From the NCBI GenBank assembly GCA_004194705.1, contig SADC01000194.1:1-64000 (forward strand): DNA of 64,000 bases, read 5' to 3'. Source of the stretch: Ditylenchus dipsaci (lineage: Eukaryota > Nematoda > Chromadorea > Rhabditida > Anguinidae). The position numbers were made by a program, and so were the translations under genes. Of the stretch, positions 11,314 to 22,569 are shown in pieces (the first letter of the stretch is position 1; every line of letters starts with the position of its first letter). Under the pieces are notes generated by a model. It did no database searches. It had not been told where the DNA came from and worked only from the letters and a program-made list of their open reading frames with translations.

Positions 11314-12120
11314 TATGTGTTTTTTAATGACAGATATATATGTTTTTCATGTATAGGACCCATAAAGAGGTAAATCGATGCTTTGACCGCGTATTTTCGA
11401 TCCAAAATGAGCTAGGTCTGGCCAGTCAAATACTTCACACTTCGACTTCACATTGACAGGTTGTTATCACTGACAAGGTAATCAAATCAAACAACTTTAA
11501 TTTCACTTTTAAATAACATTGGGAATTCAACGATTTTAGCGCGTTTTTGAAACGGCAATAATCGGAATCTGTTATAAATTTTAAAGAATAACAGACAATA
11601 GGGGGGATTTCGACTAGAAAATGAAAATTTGAAATTTCTGAACTTCAGTTAATTCAACTTTTTCACCACCTATAGTATAGGTCCTATACTTTTTTTCACC
11701 AAATGATATATCCGCCAATCCACCCGAAGAAAGAAACATCAAATCACAAATTATCAAAAAAATTTTTTTTTCAAAAATTCGCCTTGGTCCTGTGGACCGA
11801 AAATATAGGAAATTATAGTGTTCGCCTTTATTATAATCAACATTCAAATAATGATGCTAAGCAGTTCATCTTCATGAAGCTCCTAAATATCTTCCTCCTC
11901 TGTTTCGTCGTCAGTAGTGCTATAACCAAGTTGAAATTTTCGTGCAACTGTTTTTTCCACAATTTCGCGCTTCCATTTCTGCTCTACTAACGACTTCCGA
12001 GTGTTTAGCCTGTTCGTGCCACGCGCTTTCGAGTAAAAATCATAGATAGACGTTATTCCTCGCTCACCGTTCATTTCAGCCAGACGTGTTGTGTTCCAGT
12101 GAAGAGCTGCCTTAATTGTT
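11314..12120. other. No gene seen (11314-12120)
   Basis: AT-rich sequence with short open frames lacking domains or splice context. Nothing recognisable. Confidence 0.4.
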
Positions 12121-12124
12121 TTTA

Positions 12125-12240
12125 GGGTTCCTACTCATTTGCGCCCAACTCATTTGAGCCCACTTATTTGCGCCCAACTCATTTGAGCCCACTCATTTGC
12201 GCCCAACTCGTTTGCGCCCAACTCATTTGCGCCCGCCTCA
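12125..12240. repeat. CAACTCATTTGCGCC tandem array
   Basis: About seven units of roughly 18 bp alternate GCGCCCAACTCATTTG and GAGCCCACTCATTTG. The array is sharply bounded. No inverted partner is visible downstream, so it may be a single array end of a transposon, or a small minisatellite. Confidence 0.65.
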
Positions 12241-12529
12241 TTTTTAAATTGTCAGTAAAGATGAAAAGTTGGTTTTCTGTAGACATGTCGCCAAATTTTC
12301 AGACTGTATTCAAGCTGTCCAACTGGACATCAATCTGGAAAGGGAGGACAATCCCAGTTTTTAAAGTTTTAATAAGTAAAAACCAGGCGTTACTCTTCTT
12401 GCACCTAATTCTGTTAAAGAGAGAGGGAACTTCCTATACGCATCGCCTAGGTCAAAGGTTTGGCTGCAAACCTTATTTTTTTCCATCCTTTATGCTACGT
12501 CCCCAATAAGTGAGCCATTTTTTGCTTGT

Positions 12530-12895
12530 TTAGGCAGGAACGGCTGTAGACTTTTTTCTCATCCGAATTTTTTCTGTTGGTACTATTTTGTAGCTAAGAT
12601 TCCGGAATAAATTTCCAGCTAGAGATCGCTGAAACTTTTTTTTTTGGATGTGGAGTGAGACTCTACATCTCACTAACTGAGTGCAATGTAGAGTGCGATG
12701 TAGAGTGCAAATAAACGCATTTTCATCAGAAAATTTTCAGTGATATGTGGCTGAATTTTTTTAATGTGTAGCCCTGCATCTGAGATACAAAATGGTACTA
12801 ACAGAAAAAAAATCGGCCGAGAAAAAAATCTACAACCCTTTTTTGCACTTTACATCGCACTCTACATTGCACTCATTAGGGAGGCGCCTTTGATT
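12530..12895. repeat. Imperfect palindrome of about 365 bp
   Basis: The left arm contains GAGTGCAATGTAGAGTGCGATG and the right arm its inverse, ATCGCACTCTACATTGCACTC. Outer segments (CTGTTGGTACTATTTTGTA and TACAAAATGGTACTAACAG) also pair. It is likely a foldback/MITE with no coding. Confidence 0.65.
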
Positions 12896-13504
12896 TTACA
12901 AGTTAAGTGTCGAAATGATCCTGACACTTTTGCTTTCCAACAAAGATCATCACGCAGGCTTTCACACCTACTGGAGCTTGTATCCAGGCTAATTAGGGTA
13001 AATTCCCGAAAATCGATTGTTTTCGGGGTTCATCATTGACTGAATTTGTTAAAATTTCTGACTTTGTTCTGAGTTTGTTGGGTAGAACTACCCAAAGTAT
13101 TGAGATTTAGTCAGTTAAATCAATATTTCGATTTTAACAAACCGTTTTCAGCACAAAATTTTGGGCCCAACAGTTGGTTTGTTTAGCACTCAGAAATTGT
13201 TAAACTTTTGTGGATGAATTGACATGTGGACGACCCTCTTGTCTTGGTGCGATAGCATTTCGTCCAAAATTCAGTTCGTCCAAATTCAATTCGTTTAAAA
13301 GTTAATTCGTCCAAAAGTCAATCCGTCCAAAATTCAATTCGGATAAAGTACACAATCCCACCTGGGCCGCAAAAGGCCAAATGATGTCCTAAGGGCATTT
13401 TAACTACTTTAAACGTGAAAAAGCAACAAAAAATTATTGGGAGAACTTTTTAACACTTTTTGAATTTTTTTGCATTTTGCATCGGGGGACCAAGGTGGGC
13501 GACG

Positions 13505-14216
13505 GTAAATTCATCTGCGGGGAAATTTCCCTGCAGATGACATTACCTGCAGATGAATTTCCTTGCAGGTAAATTCATCTGCAGGGAAATTCATCTGCAG
13601 GTAAATTCATCTGCAGGGAAATTCATCTGCAGGTAAATACATCTGCAGGAGAATTCATCTGCAAAATTGAAATCCTTGAGGTGGACACCACTTTCATCAT
13701 AAAGTTCGAATCTCATGAGAAGCACCAATTTTCGTTGACACTCGTCTGGGGTCCACTCCCTTGGAACTAATCTCATGTGAAAATTATAGCCAAATTTTGT
13801 GATTTTGCTAATTTAGGCAAAGTACTCAGAATACTCTGACAATTTTTTCCATCTCCTTCTTCTTTACGGAAAAAGATGGAATTTGAACATAGTTTTGTTA
13901 ACTGGGGCCTACCGCATAAAGAAACTCTGGTATGCATACTGCTTTTCGACATCCAGAGTCACTTTCGAGTGATTTGCGTCTAAGGTATGTGAAGCCCTTG
14001 CGCCCCCGAAGGGTCGCAGGGCGCTTGGTTGGTTAGAGATGCGCGCACTCACTTACCTTGGACATAATTCCGAGCAAGACTCTTGATCAAAAATGCATGT
14101 AGTGACTCTTTTTGCCCAGCTCCAGTGACCAAAACGATAATAAAATAAAAGTGATGTCCGCCACAGGGATACAAACTTTGCAGATGAATTTACCTGCAGA
14201 TGAATTTACCTAGAGC
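13505..14216. mobile_element. Nested element with AATTCATCTGCAGG array ends
   Basis: The left array (about 13505-13660) repeats AAATTCATCTGCAGGG/TAAATTCATCTGCAGG in direct orientation. The right end (about 14175-14216) is the inverse, GCAGATGAATTTACCT. Between them lies a copy of the shared palindrome core. It sits inside the 13247-16412 element. No target duplication was resolved. Confidence 0.55.
13885..14105. repeat. Shared palindrome core, copy 1
   Basis: This copy shows the full core order: GGGGCCTACCGCATAAA, a GGTATGCAT hairpin, CACTTTCGAGTGATTTG, CTAAGGTATGTG, a GC-rich hairpin around CTTGCGCCCCCGAAGG, GAGATGCGCGCACTCACTTACC, and TCCGAGCAAGACTCTTGATC. Other copies are listed separately. 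Confidence 0.8.
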
Positions 14217-14275
14217 CGTCCAAGATAACTCAACCTAAAAAGTAGGACATCTCTAAGAGACCAAAAAAGATAAGA

Positions 14276-14519
14276 TTTGAACATAGTTTTGTTGACTGGG
14301 GCCTACCGCATAAAGAAACTCTGGTATGCATACATCTTTTATGAATTAAGAGTTACATTCGAGTGATATGTGTCTAAGGTATGTCGGTGTGCGCATCTCA
14401 ACCCAAGCCACCAAGCTCCCGAAGGGGCGCAGGGGGCTTGATGGGTTAGAGATGCGCGCACTTACTTACCTCAGACATAATTACGAGCAAGACTCTTGAT
14501 AAAAAAAATGCATATAGAA
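14276..14519. repeat. Shared palindrome core, copy 2
   Basis: Same order as copy 1, in the same orientation and only about 170 bp downstream. Its right edge (ATATAGAAC) is the target site of the hAT MITE that follows. Confidence 0.8.
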
Positions 14520-14719
14520 CAGGGTCCTCATCTCAAAATTTTAAAATAAAGTACATTTGGCAAAATAAAGCACAATTCGGGCATTTTTCCTCAAAAAGTG
14601 TTGTTGTTAATATTTGAGCACCGAAAATAAAGATTTTGACGTAAAATCTCGCAAAAAATAAAGATTTAGGGTGCCAAATAAAGTACAAATCTTTAAATAA
14701 AGTACAGATGAGAAGCGTG
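14520..14719. mobile_element. hAT-type MITE with 8-bp target duplication
   Basis: It starts CAGGGTCCTCATCTC and ends GATGAGAAGCGTG. ATATAGAA lies on both sides (14512-14519 and 14720-14727). The interior repeats AAATAAAGTACA. It interrupts the edge of core copy 2, so it is younger than that core. Confidence 0.75.
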
Positions 14720-15059
14720 ATATAGAACCCTACTTCAACCGCTCAGTGTCCAAAAGCCAAAAAATCTGGTTTTTCGGGGGTTTACTAAAAGGGTGACAAA
14801 ATTTTTGCGAAAAAACGATTGAATACGAATGAATTGAAGGCAGGAGTACAGAAAGCCCCTTGGCCTGAAACCAGTTTAAATCTTGTTTTCACGCAATTTG
14901 ACCACTTTTTCGTATAGAAAAAATGAAAAAACGACTGGGTAAGCAGTTTCCACGAAATAATTTTTTTGACCAAAAATCGACTTTTGGCCGTTCTGAAGGG
15001 TACTTAGATACCTTATTTGGTGGTCTTCAGGGAAGACTTTTCACCATGTTTTGGTCATT

Positions 15060-15130
15060 AGAGTTGGGCAAAAAGAGCTTCTATATGCATTTTTGATCAA
15101 GAGTCTTGCTCGGAATCATGTTTAAGGCGA
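15060..15130. repeat. Shared palindrome core, copy 3 (half only)
   Basis: The GCAAAAAGAGCTTCTATATGC...GATCAAGAGTCTTGCTCGGAATCATG half is present in inverse orientation, then stops abruptly just before the splice-donor-like segment. Confidence 0.65.
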
Positions 15131-15290
15131 AGGCTCGTTAGGGCCTGATCCATCGAGTATACTGTATTGTTGTGGGGCGTAGGCCCACAACCATAGAGTA
15201 TTCTTCGGTCTAACACCCTTGAGTGGTATTTGTCCTCTTTTCTGTATTTGATGTGAACATGGTCTTGGGCACCACATGTGGTCATCAGGG

Positions 15291-15300
15291 TATATAAAGG
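15291..15300 (+). promoter_or_regulatory. TATA-box-like motif TATATAAAGG
   Basis: A strong TATA-like motif sits in somewhat GC-richer sequence (15120-15350), as in promoters of LTR elements or genes. No downstream gene starts within a clear distance. The surrounding block could be a solo LTR, but its ends were not found. Confidence 0.25.
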
Positions 15301-15490
15301 GGGTGGTTCGCGATGTTCGGTTTTAAGATTCTGAGCGATTAAATCGATCACATTGCCATCCTGGTTCGCTCATTTTTTTTGCAAAAAGTTTGTCCTAATT
15401 CAGTAAGCTCCCCAAAAAACCAGTTTTATTAGCTTTTCGCCACCGTAACATGAGATTGGTCCTTCGTGAATTAATATCCTAATAGATTAC

Positions 15491-15507
15491 AGGTTCGAAT
15501 CCCGGTG
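15491..15507 (+). other. tRNA B-box-like motif
   Basis: AGGTTCGAATCCCGGTG matches the Pol III B box and T-arm consensus, but the flanking T stem and the acceptor stem do not pair. It is probably a tRNA-derived repeat fragment and not a tRNA gene. Confidence 0.3.
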
Positions 15508-15598
15508 TTGGCAAGTTATTTTTTCTAACCAAGTAGGCTTTTAATGAAGAAGTGAGCTTAAGGGTGAGTAGTAAGATCATCTGGAACCTGTTAGTAAG

Positions 15599-15997
15599 GC
15601 ACGGCGAAAATTCCGCGACAGATAATTCCGCGACGGATGATTCCGCGGAATTTCAATTTTTGGCGTTCCTCTTAAGAAAAACCAAATTCTGACACCAGAT
15701 TCGTGATCAGAATGATCGACTGCATACCCAGGTGCTTTTAAAACTAAAACTCGTGGTCAAATTTAAATACCGATGTTTTTCAAAAGTTTTTGTTTTGAGT
15801 GGAATCTGAAATTGGATAATACGTTAAAATTTGAAGAAGGGGAATATGGAATCTACCATGCTGAACACGAATCCGGTGTCAGAATTTGGTTTTTCTCAAC
15901 ACGAACGTCAAAAATTGAAATTCTGCGGAATTATCCGTCGCGGAATTATCTCTCGCGGAGTTGTCTCCCGCGGAATCGTCGCCGTGCCGTTAGTAAC
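15599..15997. repeat. Palindromic element with CCGCGACGGA array arms
   Basis: Left arm: GCACGGCGAAAATTCCGCG, then ATAATTCCGCGACGGA units. Right arm is the inverse, ending GGAATCGTCGCCGTGCCGT. The inner arms pair through TCTGACACCAGATTCGTG. The centre is near 15800. The inner motif is shared with palindromes at 29653-30035 and 51168-51942. Confidence 0.75.
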
Positions 15998-16134
15998 GGG
16001 TATTCCGTCTCGCACCCAAAATTTTGGATTCAGCCAAAAGTAAATAAGAAGTCAACCTTGTCCTGAGTATGGATTGTTCATACCAAAACAGCTATTTGAA
16101 TTGCAGAAACCCCAGTTCTCGAGTAGTTTCAGAC

Positions 16135-16255
16135 CGCGTAGTACTCAGGTGGTAGTCCAAAACACGTGGTATTTAGGTGATTGTACGTAGAGAGAAACAC
16201 TCAGGTGATAGTATTTGGCAGTGCTTACACATTGGTACGCAGGTGGAAGCGGATC
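16135..16255. repeat. Short CAGGTGGTAGT/ACTCAGGTGAT-type array
   Basis: Degenerate units with ACTCAGGTGGTAGT and GGTACGCAGGTGG recur about six times. Similar GTGGTACCTAAGTAG-type runs are at 37660-37740 and 39120-39230. Confidence 0.4.
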
Positions 16256-16486
16256 GATGGAGATTTTGACGAACTTCATTTTTCTCAAATTTGGACGAAT
16301 TTACTTTTGGACGAACTGAATTTTGGACGAATTGTCTTTTAAGGAATTGAATTTTGGACGAACTGCCTTTTGACTTTGGACAAACTTACTGTTGGATGAA
16401 ATGCCATGGCACCTTGTCTCATTCTCACAAATAGCCAGTTACAAATGAACCAAACACGGAAAAAAAACTCATTTTTTGTAATTTTA

Positions 16487-18220
16487 GCTATCCAAGCGGA
16501 ACAAACGGAGCTGAAGTACTACCATGGTGGCAAACTATGGGAGGCAGGTATCTAACGCCAGCACCCCCTGAGTCCTCTGCCTTGAGACGCAAAGGCTGAA
16601 ACAATTGACAGACTCTTCCGCACTTTCCACTAATATTTTGTCGCGCAGGTCCCCTTTGCCTACACAGGCAACCACACTGCTCAACACATCAGCAGAACAA
16701 GAGGAAAAAACGACGAGTAGGAACGATTCCAAAACAAGAACAGTCAATGAATACAGTAAATACCCTCAATTGGTGAAATATGCTTTACATTTTGTAATTG
16801 TCAGATGTGACCTACACGAGCAGTGACCAGCCCCCTTTTTCCAGACCTTTAAGCCAGGCATTCAATAACCAATACTCATCTTTGTCAAGACTATCTAATG
16901 GAAGAAACTCTCCCTACAATGAGGAGCCTAGTACCTTTAAGTTGAATGTGTTTGACTCCGTGAGTTCGGCTTAATACCATTCGATTTTGTAATAGCTGCA
17001 ATAAAATTAGGGCAAACCAGTGGAGTTGTCTATACCAATAAAAAAACAAGAGGACAAAAAGTCAGAGTATGTGCTCAATGACACAACAACAACCACCACA
17101 ACACTCGAGGTGTTTCGAGGAAAGTTTGGAGAGGACTCGGTGGATTTCTTTAAGCTGCCACCAGAGCCTTTTAGTCGAGATGGAAAAGCTCAACTGATAA
17201 GAGTATGCAGTCTTTGTATACTTATTTATAAAATATTTTTCTATTTTAAAACCTTGAGTATTTTGAGTATTTTAAAACCTCCCGAAATTGGAGATTATGA
17301 GTGTGGGTTAGGTGGTTAATTCGGCTGGTTGCAAAAAAGTCTAAACTATTTCTTTTTCAAGAAATTTTTTACAGGCTCATGGACCACCTTACGAGGCTTC
17401 CACTCGGTAAGTAGAAGTAAAAGCAGAGTAAAATTTAAGATTACAATCTTTTACAGCATAGATACCACTTCGAAGGTTCTCTAGAAACGCCCACGAAACC
17501 TCAATTCCGCACTTTTTCGCCCCAGAGCAATCAGCCATATTTTGTTACAGAGCCGTCCAACACTTCTTCGTTAAACCGTACATATAGTAGACTACAGCTG
17601 GAACAGCAACAGTCCAGACCTTCCAGTGCATACTCAACTCCTGGCTCCAGCCATTGAATCTACACAACACTTCTCTGGATGATGCAACCATACTACGGAG
17701 GCAGCGAAGTCAGAGGTCTGAACAAAGCTTTATTCCACACTACCTCAACAACCACAATCAACTACTTCACATACAGTCAAGTATTCACAGTTCAACCAAG
17801 AAGAGAGGGTACGCCCACCCTTCCACCCAAGAAATATGCCCTGAGACACACCACTTCTCAACCTAATATAATTGAACAAGCACCTCCAAGACCAGTGGCC
17901 AGCAAACCATCCATTCGACCATCAGTTTACCCCCAATGTTATGGTTTGTACAAGGACAGACATGGTCATTCGAGAAGTGGCTCCAGAACCAGATCTTCGG
18001 AGCCTAGACCTCATAAGGAAGAAGAAAATCAGTACGAGGATATTACAAGAAGTGATGGCACACGACACTCTTCCAGACATAGACCTAGGTCATCCACTGG
18101 CGTTGCTTATTCCGAAGCTAACCAGTTGATGGGCAATAAAGCTGGATTGAGTGCTTCTTCCAATGAGATTTTTAAACTTTATCAAACAAGAGATTGTCTT
18201 GGTAATGTGCTCTATGAATT
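16487..18220 (+). CDS. Multi-exon Ser/Pro/Thr-rich protein, unknown function (3' and 5' ends open)
   Basis: Exons supported by frame and splice sites are 16487-16755, 16805-16959, 17011-17202, 17375-17406 and 17457-18220. Phases match at the first three joins: ...NEY|NVTYTSSDQPPF, ...FDS|GKPVELSIP, ...QLIR|AHGPPYEASTR. The protein is low complexity. It has a TTTTTTT run, EVFRGKFGEDSVDFFKLPPE, a QLEQQQSRPSSAYSTP segment, the proline-rich QAPPRPVASKPS (SH3-ligand-like), and an Arg/Ser-rich block RHGHSRSGSRTRSSEPRP. Composition suggests a disordered scaffold or cytoskeletal protein, but no domain is recognised. About five one-base frame breaks occur within exons. The last exon can stop at 18223 or splice at the strong donor GTGAGT (18221), so the gene probably continues. 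No start codon was assigned. Confidence 0.65.
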
Positions 18221-18599
18221 GTGAGTTTATTTACTGATACTGCATATTGATATTGGGCAGCGAAAATCCTTTGGGCTCGAGCCTCGATCCTCCCGAGCTC
18301 TGGTTAAATGAAATGATCTGGAAATTTATTTGCTGGAAATGTCTAAATTAGCCTACTATACGTTGGTGAGACTCCATGAAATGGTCCTGAACACTGAAAT
18401 GGATGTTTTAGTTTTTTTAGACCCAGAACAAGTTTACGTGCTGGCTTAATTTGTTTTATTTTTTTGATAAACAAGGCAGAATGAGCTTCTAACGCATTTA
18501 TTTTGTCATCATGACTTGAACAAGGAGCTACAATTCTGAACTTCTAAACCTAAAAATATTAAAATAATAAAAAAAACGTGAGGGAAATGATTATTTTTC
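18221..18599. other. No gene seen (18221-18599)
   Basis: Probably intron or intergenic sequence after the 18220 donor. AT-rich, with no recognisable exon. Confidence 0.4.
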
Positions 18600-18795
18600 A
18601 GGGGCAAACCTTTTTCTTGCCGTAAAAATACTTTTTTTTTGCCTCTAAAATACTTTTTTTCTGCTGCTAAGCATATCTTCTTTTGCCGTGAAAAGTCGTT
18701 TTACAGCATGAAAATATTTGCGACAAAAAAAAGTTAAAAGTTAAAAGCAAAACAGTATTTTACGGCAAGAAAAAGATTAGCTTATTTTCCAGGGG
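18600..18795. repeat. Palindrome with TTTTCTTGCCGTAAAA arms
   Basis: CAGGGGCAAACCTTTTTCTTGCCGTAAAA on the left pairs with TTTTACGGCAAGAAAAAG on the right. The middle repeats GCCGTGAAAA-like motifs. The left edge CAGGGGC is hAT-like, but no clear target duplication was found. Confidence 0.55.
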
Positions 18796-18819
18796 TCTAT
18801 CTTACTATTTGAAGATTGG

Positions 18820-18945
18820 GAAAATTTCCATGGAAAATTGGAAAATGGAAAATTCGTGTCTTACTAAACGAAAAATGGAAATGGAAAGTGGAAAATTTCC
18901 ATTTTTCTGTCTCACTAAAATATTTTTTTTCCATTTTCCAGGCGA
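18820..18945. repeat. GGAAAATGGAAA array
   Basis: Runs of GGAAAATTGGAAAATGGAAA on the left are followed by inverse TTTCCATTTT runs on the right, with GTCTTACTAAACG and CTCACTAAAAT between. It is another short-motif array pair. Open frames here are artefacts. Confidence 0.5.
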
Positions 18946-18954
18946 GCATGCCCT

Positions 18955-19194
18955 TTAAAGGGCATGCCCACGCTAATAAGAGGTGGTGCCCGGGAATTCA
19001 AATTTTTTTCTTAATCATTGAACTTTTCTACGGTTTCTTCAACTTGATTTCTAACAAAACAAGGCTTAGAATTTAATTCTAGGTATGGTTTTGTTAGAAA
19101 CCCAGTTGAAAAATCCTTACAGAAGTTCAATGATTAGGTAAAAAATTTGAATTCCCGGGCACCACCTCTTATTAGCGTGGGCATGCCCCTTTAA
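18955..19194. mobile_element. TTAA-flanked piggyBac-like MITE
   Basis: The element is bounded by TTAA at 18955-18958 and 19191-19194. Long inverted ends contain AGGGCATGCCCACGCTAATA and ATTCCCGGGCACCACC. TTAA duplication is the hallmark of piggyBac. It has no coding capacity. Confidence 0.75.
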
Positions 19195-19589
19195 GTCATT
19201 TTTCTGAGCTAAGAGCTCAGTGATCAGGGTACGAGTACATAATTGACCCAAATAAATCTTAGTACTAAAATTTTCACACGTCTAATCGACTCCTGAATTT
19301 TCCGGTGGTCCACTTGGATATCCAGTTGGACCAGTGGCGCTTACCCATATTGTAGGTTTGAGAAAGGTCTACCCGTTCTTTGGGTTTCGTAAATTCTCTT
19401 TATACCTACCCACACTACTAGCACACTATTTAGACTACAGGTCTACATATTTACCCCACAGGTGCATCTAGCTACGTCATCCTCTATACAACTGAAGGTA
19501 GCTAACTCAGGTTGGTGGTTCCGATCAATGAAATCAAGATTTTTGTTCTATCAATCTAGATCCCACATGAAATTTTAGGTCAGGAAAAA
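19195..19589. other. No gene seen (19195-19589)
   Basis: Contains GGTGGTCCACTTGGATATCC modules related to the 1965-2640 tandem block. No gene. Confidence 0.4.
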
Positions 19590-20707
19590 TTGGACACGGA
19601 CACAATATCCCCGGGCCACAATATCCCGGACAAATTTTAATCAAATTATTTTCTCAGCAGGAAACTACGGGTGGTAGTTTTATTTTGGAGTTGCAGGTTC
19701 AACCTGGTGGTGGCAGGTAGTTTTTTTTTAATTAAAGTACTTTAATTTTTATTAAGCCCAGTTTTCACAGCGTTAAGCGAATGTATCCACACCGAATTCA
19801 TCCAAACCGAATTCATCCACAAAATTTGTCGTTTTTATATTTTTCGTCTTGAAAAGTTCACATGTTAATTCAAACATTTTTCTATGAACCAACCACAGTT
19901 TCGCTGGATCTCCCATGTACCAACAAAATCAACTGGTCGTCCACTTGGATCAAAAAAAATCTACGTTTTTGGGTTTCCAGAACCTGTTATCTGGACTAAT
20001 TCGGGCATGCTGAAGATGGTTTATTAATTGTAAACGCCGTTTTCTCGGGTATTTTTTAAGCTTTCGTGCAATTGAGTTTTCGTTAAATCAATTGTCTCCC
20101 AATACTCAACAAATACCATACAAAACCTCATTTCACTAATATCAAACCATATTAAGCATGTCAGGATCAGTCCATAAACAGGTTGTAAAACCTGAAAAGA
20201 TAAAAAAAAATTTAATTTTTCTGATTCAACTGGACGGCCACTTGGTTTCGTTGGTTTAGACTAAAAAATTCAGACTAAAAACCCCAAAGACAGGTTCAAA
20301 TAAAGAAACTAACTACATATCCAGATACAAATGGTCAATCTGGATGTCCACCTGGGGCAAACTTTTTTCATTATTGGATGATATACTTCATGAATGAAAC
20401 ACTTTACTAATGTTCAATGAAAGCGCTAATGATTTTTTTGTGAAATGACCAAGAGCCTCAGACTGATTGAGATATTAATATAATATATATTAATATTAAA
20501 TAATATATATTAATATTAATCCCTGAAAATGAAAAAGTGTGCACTCAGAAACATTGGAATCACTAAATCTGTCCGGGGATATTGTGACTGCGCGGATATT
20601 GTGGCCCGGGGATATTGTGGCCGCGGGAATATTGTGGCTCGGGATATTGTGGCCGCGGGGATATTGTGGCCGGGGATATTGTGGCGCGGGGATATTGTGT
20701 CACGTAC
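19590..20707. mobile_element. Array-ended element with GGGATATTGTGGCC repeats
   Basis: The left end (about 19595-19635) has GACACAATATCCCCGGGCCACAATATCCCGG. The right end (about 20570-20707) has seven inverse units such as GGGGATATTGTGGCCGCG, finishing GGATATTGTGTCACG. Left and right arrays are unequal in length. The interior has diverged CCACTTGGAT modules (19937, 20226, 20340) and an AT-only stretch near 20475-20518. No transposase. Confidence 0.65.
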
Positions 20708-20799
20708 CCAGGAAAAATGATTTGTTAACTTTGACTAAATTTTAATTTAGTGAAAAAAATTTTAATAACTGGAACCGGACTAGGAGGAGTGAACACACT

Positions 20800-21520
20800 T
20801 TTTATTGCAACACCGAAACAGGGCACAAAGATAACATTACAAGGCGAGACAGTACAATAAGATACTAACTTAGATTTTTTTTGTCACCTTCTTCTGCTTT
20901 GGCTGGAATGCGGCGGTCACTTCCCTTGAGTCTGCGGTCCAGTAGAGTCCATCTTGTTTCTAGCCACCGTTGCGCAGTTTGGTTGAGAGCGTGCTTCTGT
21001 GTCACAAAGATCGGTGAAGATCGAGTCACAGATGACAGGGAGCGGAGCTGAGTTGACCATCGCAATTGGAGCTTCGGCTTCGGCGGAACCACTGAGGTGC
21101 AGCTTGGTCATGGAGTCGTCTGTCTGTTTGCTTCAGGTTTACTTCTGCTTTCGGTTCCTTCGACGGGCCTTTTGCTTCAGTCTTCTCGCACACCAATCCT
21201 TTTCGGTCAACACACCCCTTCACATCCAACGTTTTGGTCCCACACACACCGCAGTTTCGGTCACCACACACACCCTGCTGACGGTACACAGCCACACCAT
21301 ATACGTTTCGGTCCACAAACATACCACACAAAGCCATTTCGGTACTTCCCTCACGACCCAACGACACTTCCGGGTTCACGAACTCTACCATGCCTCTGCT
21401 ACACTCCGTTTCATATTTATAACGCCACCCATAATTTTGGGGTTTGAAGCTACCAACAGTAATTTTTTGATAAAGTGACGCCATTTTGAAATGCAATTTA
21501 TCAAAAAACACGTTTACGAC
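20800..21520 (-). CDS. 3' part of an unrecognised gene with poly(A) signal
   Basis: GCAATAAAAAG on minus at about 20797-20807 is a poly(A) signal, just downstream of coding-like, GC-richer sequence. Two frames carry plausible protein. One reads Cys/Gly-rich sequence (VCGDRNCGVCGTKTLDVKG) then Lys/Glu-rich TEAKGPSKEPKAEVNLKQ. The other follows with KLHLSGSAEAEAPIAMVNS. A short third segment ends KAEEGDKKNLS before a stop at about 20867. A single reading needs two frame corrections, as in other genes here. I recognise no family. Confidence 0.4.
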
Positions 21521-21571
21521 AAAAAAAATGAATTTCAAAACCAGGGGAAATTTTTTTACTGTAAAAACCAA

Positions 21572-22560
21572 AAAATGACTGTTTCATATTTATAACGCCA
21601 CCTGAGTGTTTAAGCAAAAGATTTTGACAAATTTCGTAACAGACAAAAAGAAACAAAACAGGATTTAAGCCCTGTGTCTCGGCTACATTTTGGTAGGTTA
21701 AACTTATTTTTTTATTATTCTAGAAGAAGTTATGACCATTAACATAAAAGAGTCGATTTCCAGTCAAAATAAAGGAAAATCTAAGGAAAATGACCAAACA
21801 AATAATAGCGTTTCTCAAAAAAATGTCGATGAAAAGATGACATGCATTGCACCATTCGAAAGATCTTTGATTTTTCTACAAAATGACATGTCGACTGTTG
21901 TTTTATAAAAATACAGGGCTGAGAAACGGACGGTTGAATTTAGACAAGACAAAAAAGGCTAAAAATAAGGCAAAAAGAGACCAAATACCAACAATCTGAT
22001 TTTCCCCCTTTATAACAAAACAATTTTCTATTAATTTCAGTTTTTGTGCTGGTTAGCTGATTAGTCTTTTATTTTAGGTGATCGCACATTGTGTTTTGCA
22101 CTTCGACCCGTGCCGCTGTATCATAATTTTGCTATATTTCTTTTCCTCTGTGCTTCACAGCTACACTTCATACAAACTGCCCACTCCAAATGCACTGGAA
22201 TATTAACACTTGTGAAATATATTGTTGATATTATTGTATAGTGCATACCGTATAGCATCTTTTCTTACTCACCGCTAATTATTGATGGTCTGTATCTTGG
22301 AAAAAAGTAAATATTTCGCCAATATATTTACTACAACGACTTCTCACTATTCCACTTTTTACATTTTAGTTGAAAGCTTAGCGTAGTCAAAAATCTCAAG
22401 ATCATAATGGTTTAGAAACTGAATAATAATTACCATAGGTAATTGGGAGATGCTATATGGCACGTTCAGTAAACTGGAATCGGAGCATTTCGCATCGTGA
22501 ACATTTTTTACTCTAACTCCGACTCCAACTCCAACGTGTTTACGAAGTTGGAGTGGGGAT
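21572..22560. other. No gene seen (21572-22560)
   Basis: TTTCATATTTATAACGCCACC occurs twice (about 21408 and 21583), bracketing AT-rich sequence. CAGGGCTGAGAAACGG near 21914 resembles a hAT end without a partner. No coding frame of note. Confidence 0.4.
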
Positions 22561-22569
22561 TGAAGGGCA

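Larger units (their letters stand above)
13247..16412. mobile_element. Array-ended element of about 3.2 kb with TTCGTCCAAAA repeats
   Basis: The left end starts GTGCGATAGCATTTCGTCC and continues with TTCGTCCAAAATTCA-type units to about 13345. The right end (about 16265-16412) is the inverse, finishing GGATGAAATGCCATGGCAC. Flanks CTTGTCTTG (left) and CTTGTCTCA (right) agree at 7 of 9 positions and may be a 9-bp MULE-like duplication. No transposase was found. The interior is a stack of other repeats. Confidence 0.65.

Noticed and set aside
12168..12509. Plus frame with repeated CAQLVCAQLICARL as a protein
   Set aside because: The repeat part is the CAACTCATTTGCGCC tandem array and the remainder has no coding signature.
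13960..14105. Shared core as a spliced-leader RNA gene
   Set aside because: The splice-donor motif fits, but the Sm-like site is on the wrong side, the copy context is palindromic repeats, and no promoter element is evident. It is kept only as a question in the findings.
21026..21571. The full 181-codon minus frame as one intact protein
   Set aside because: Its N-terminal part lies in AT-rich repeat sequence (TTTCATATTTATAACGCC duplicated) and its C-terminal part competes with a better frame. Only the poly(A)-linked 3' region was kept at low confidence.
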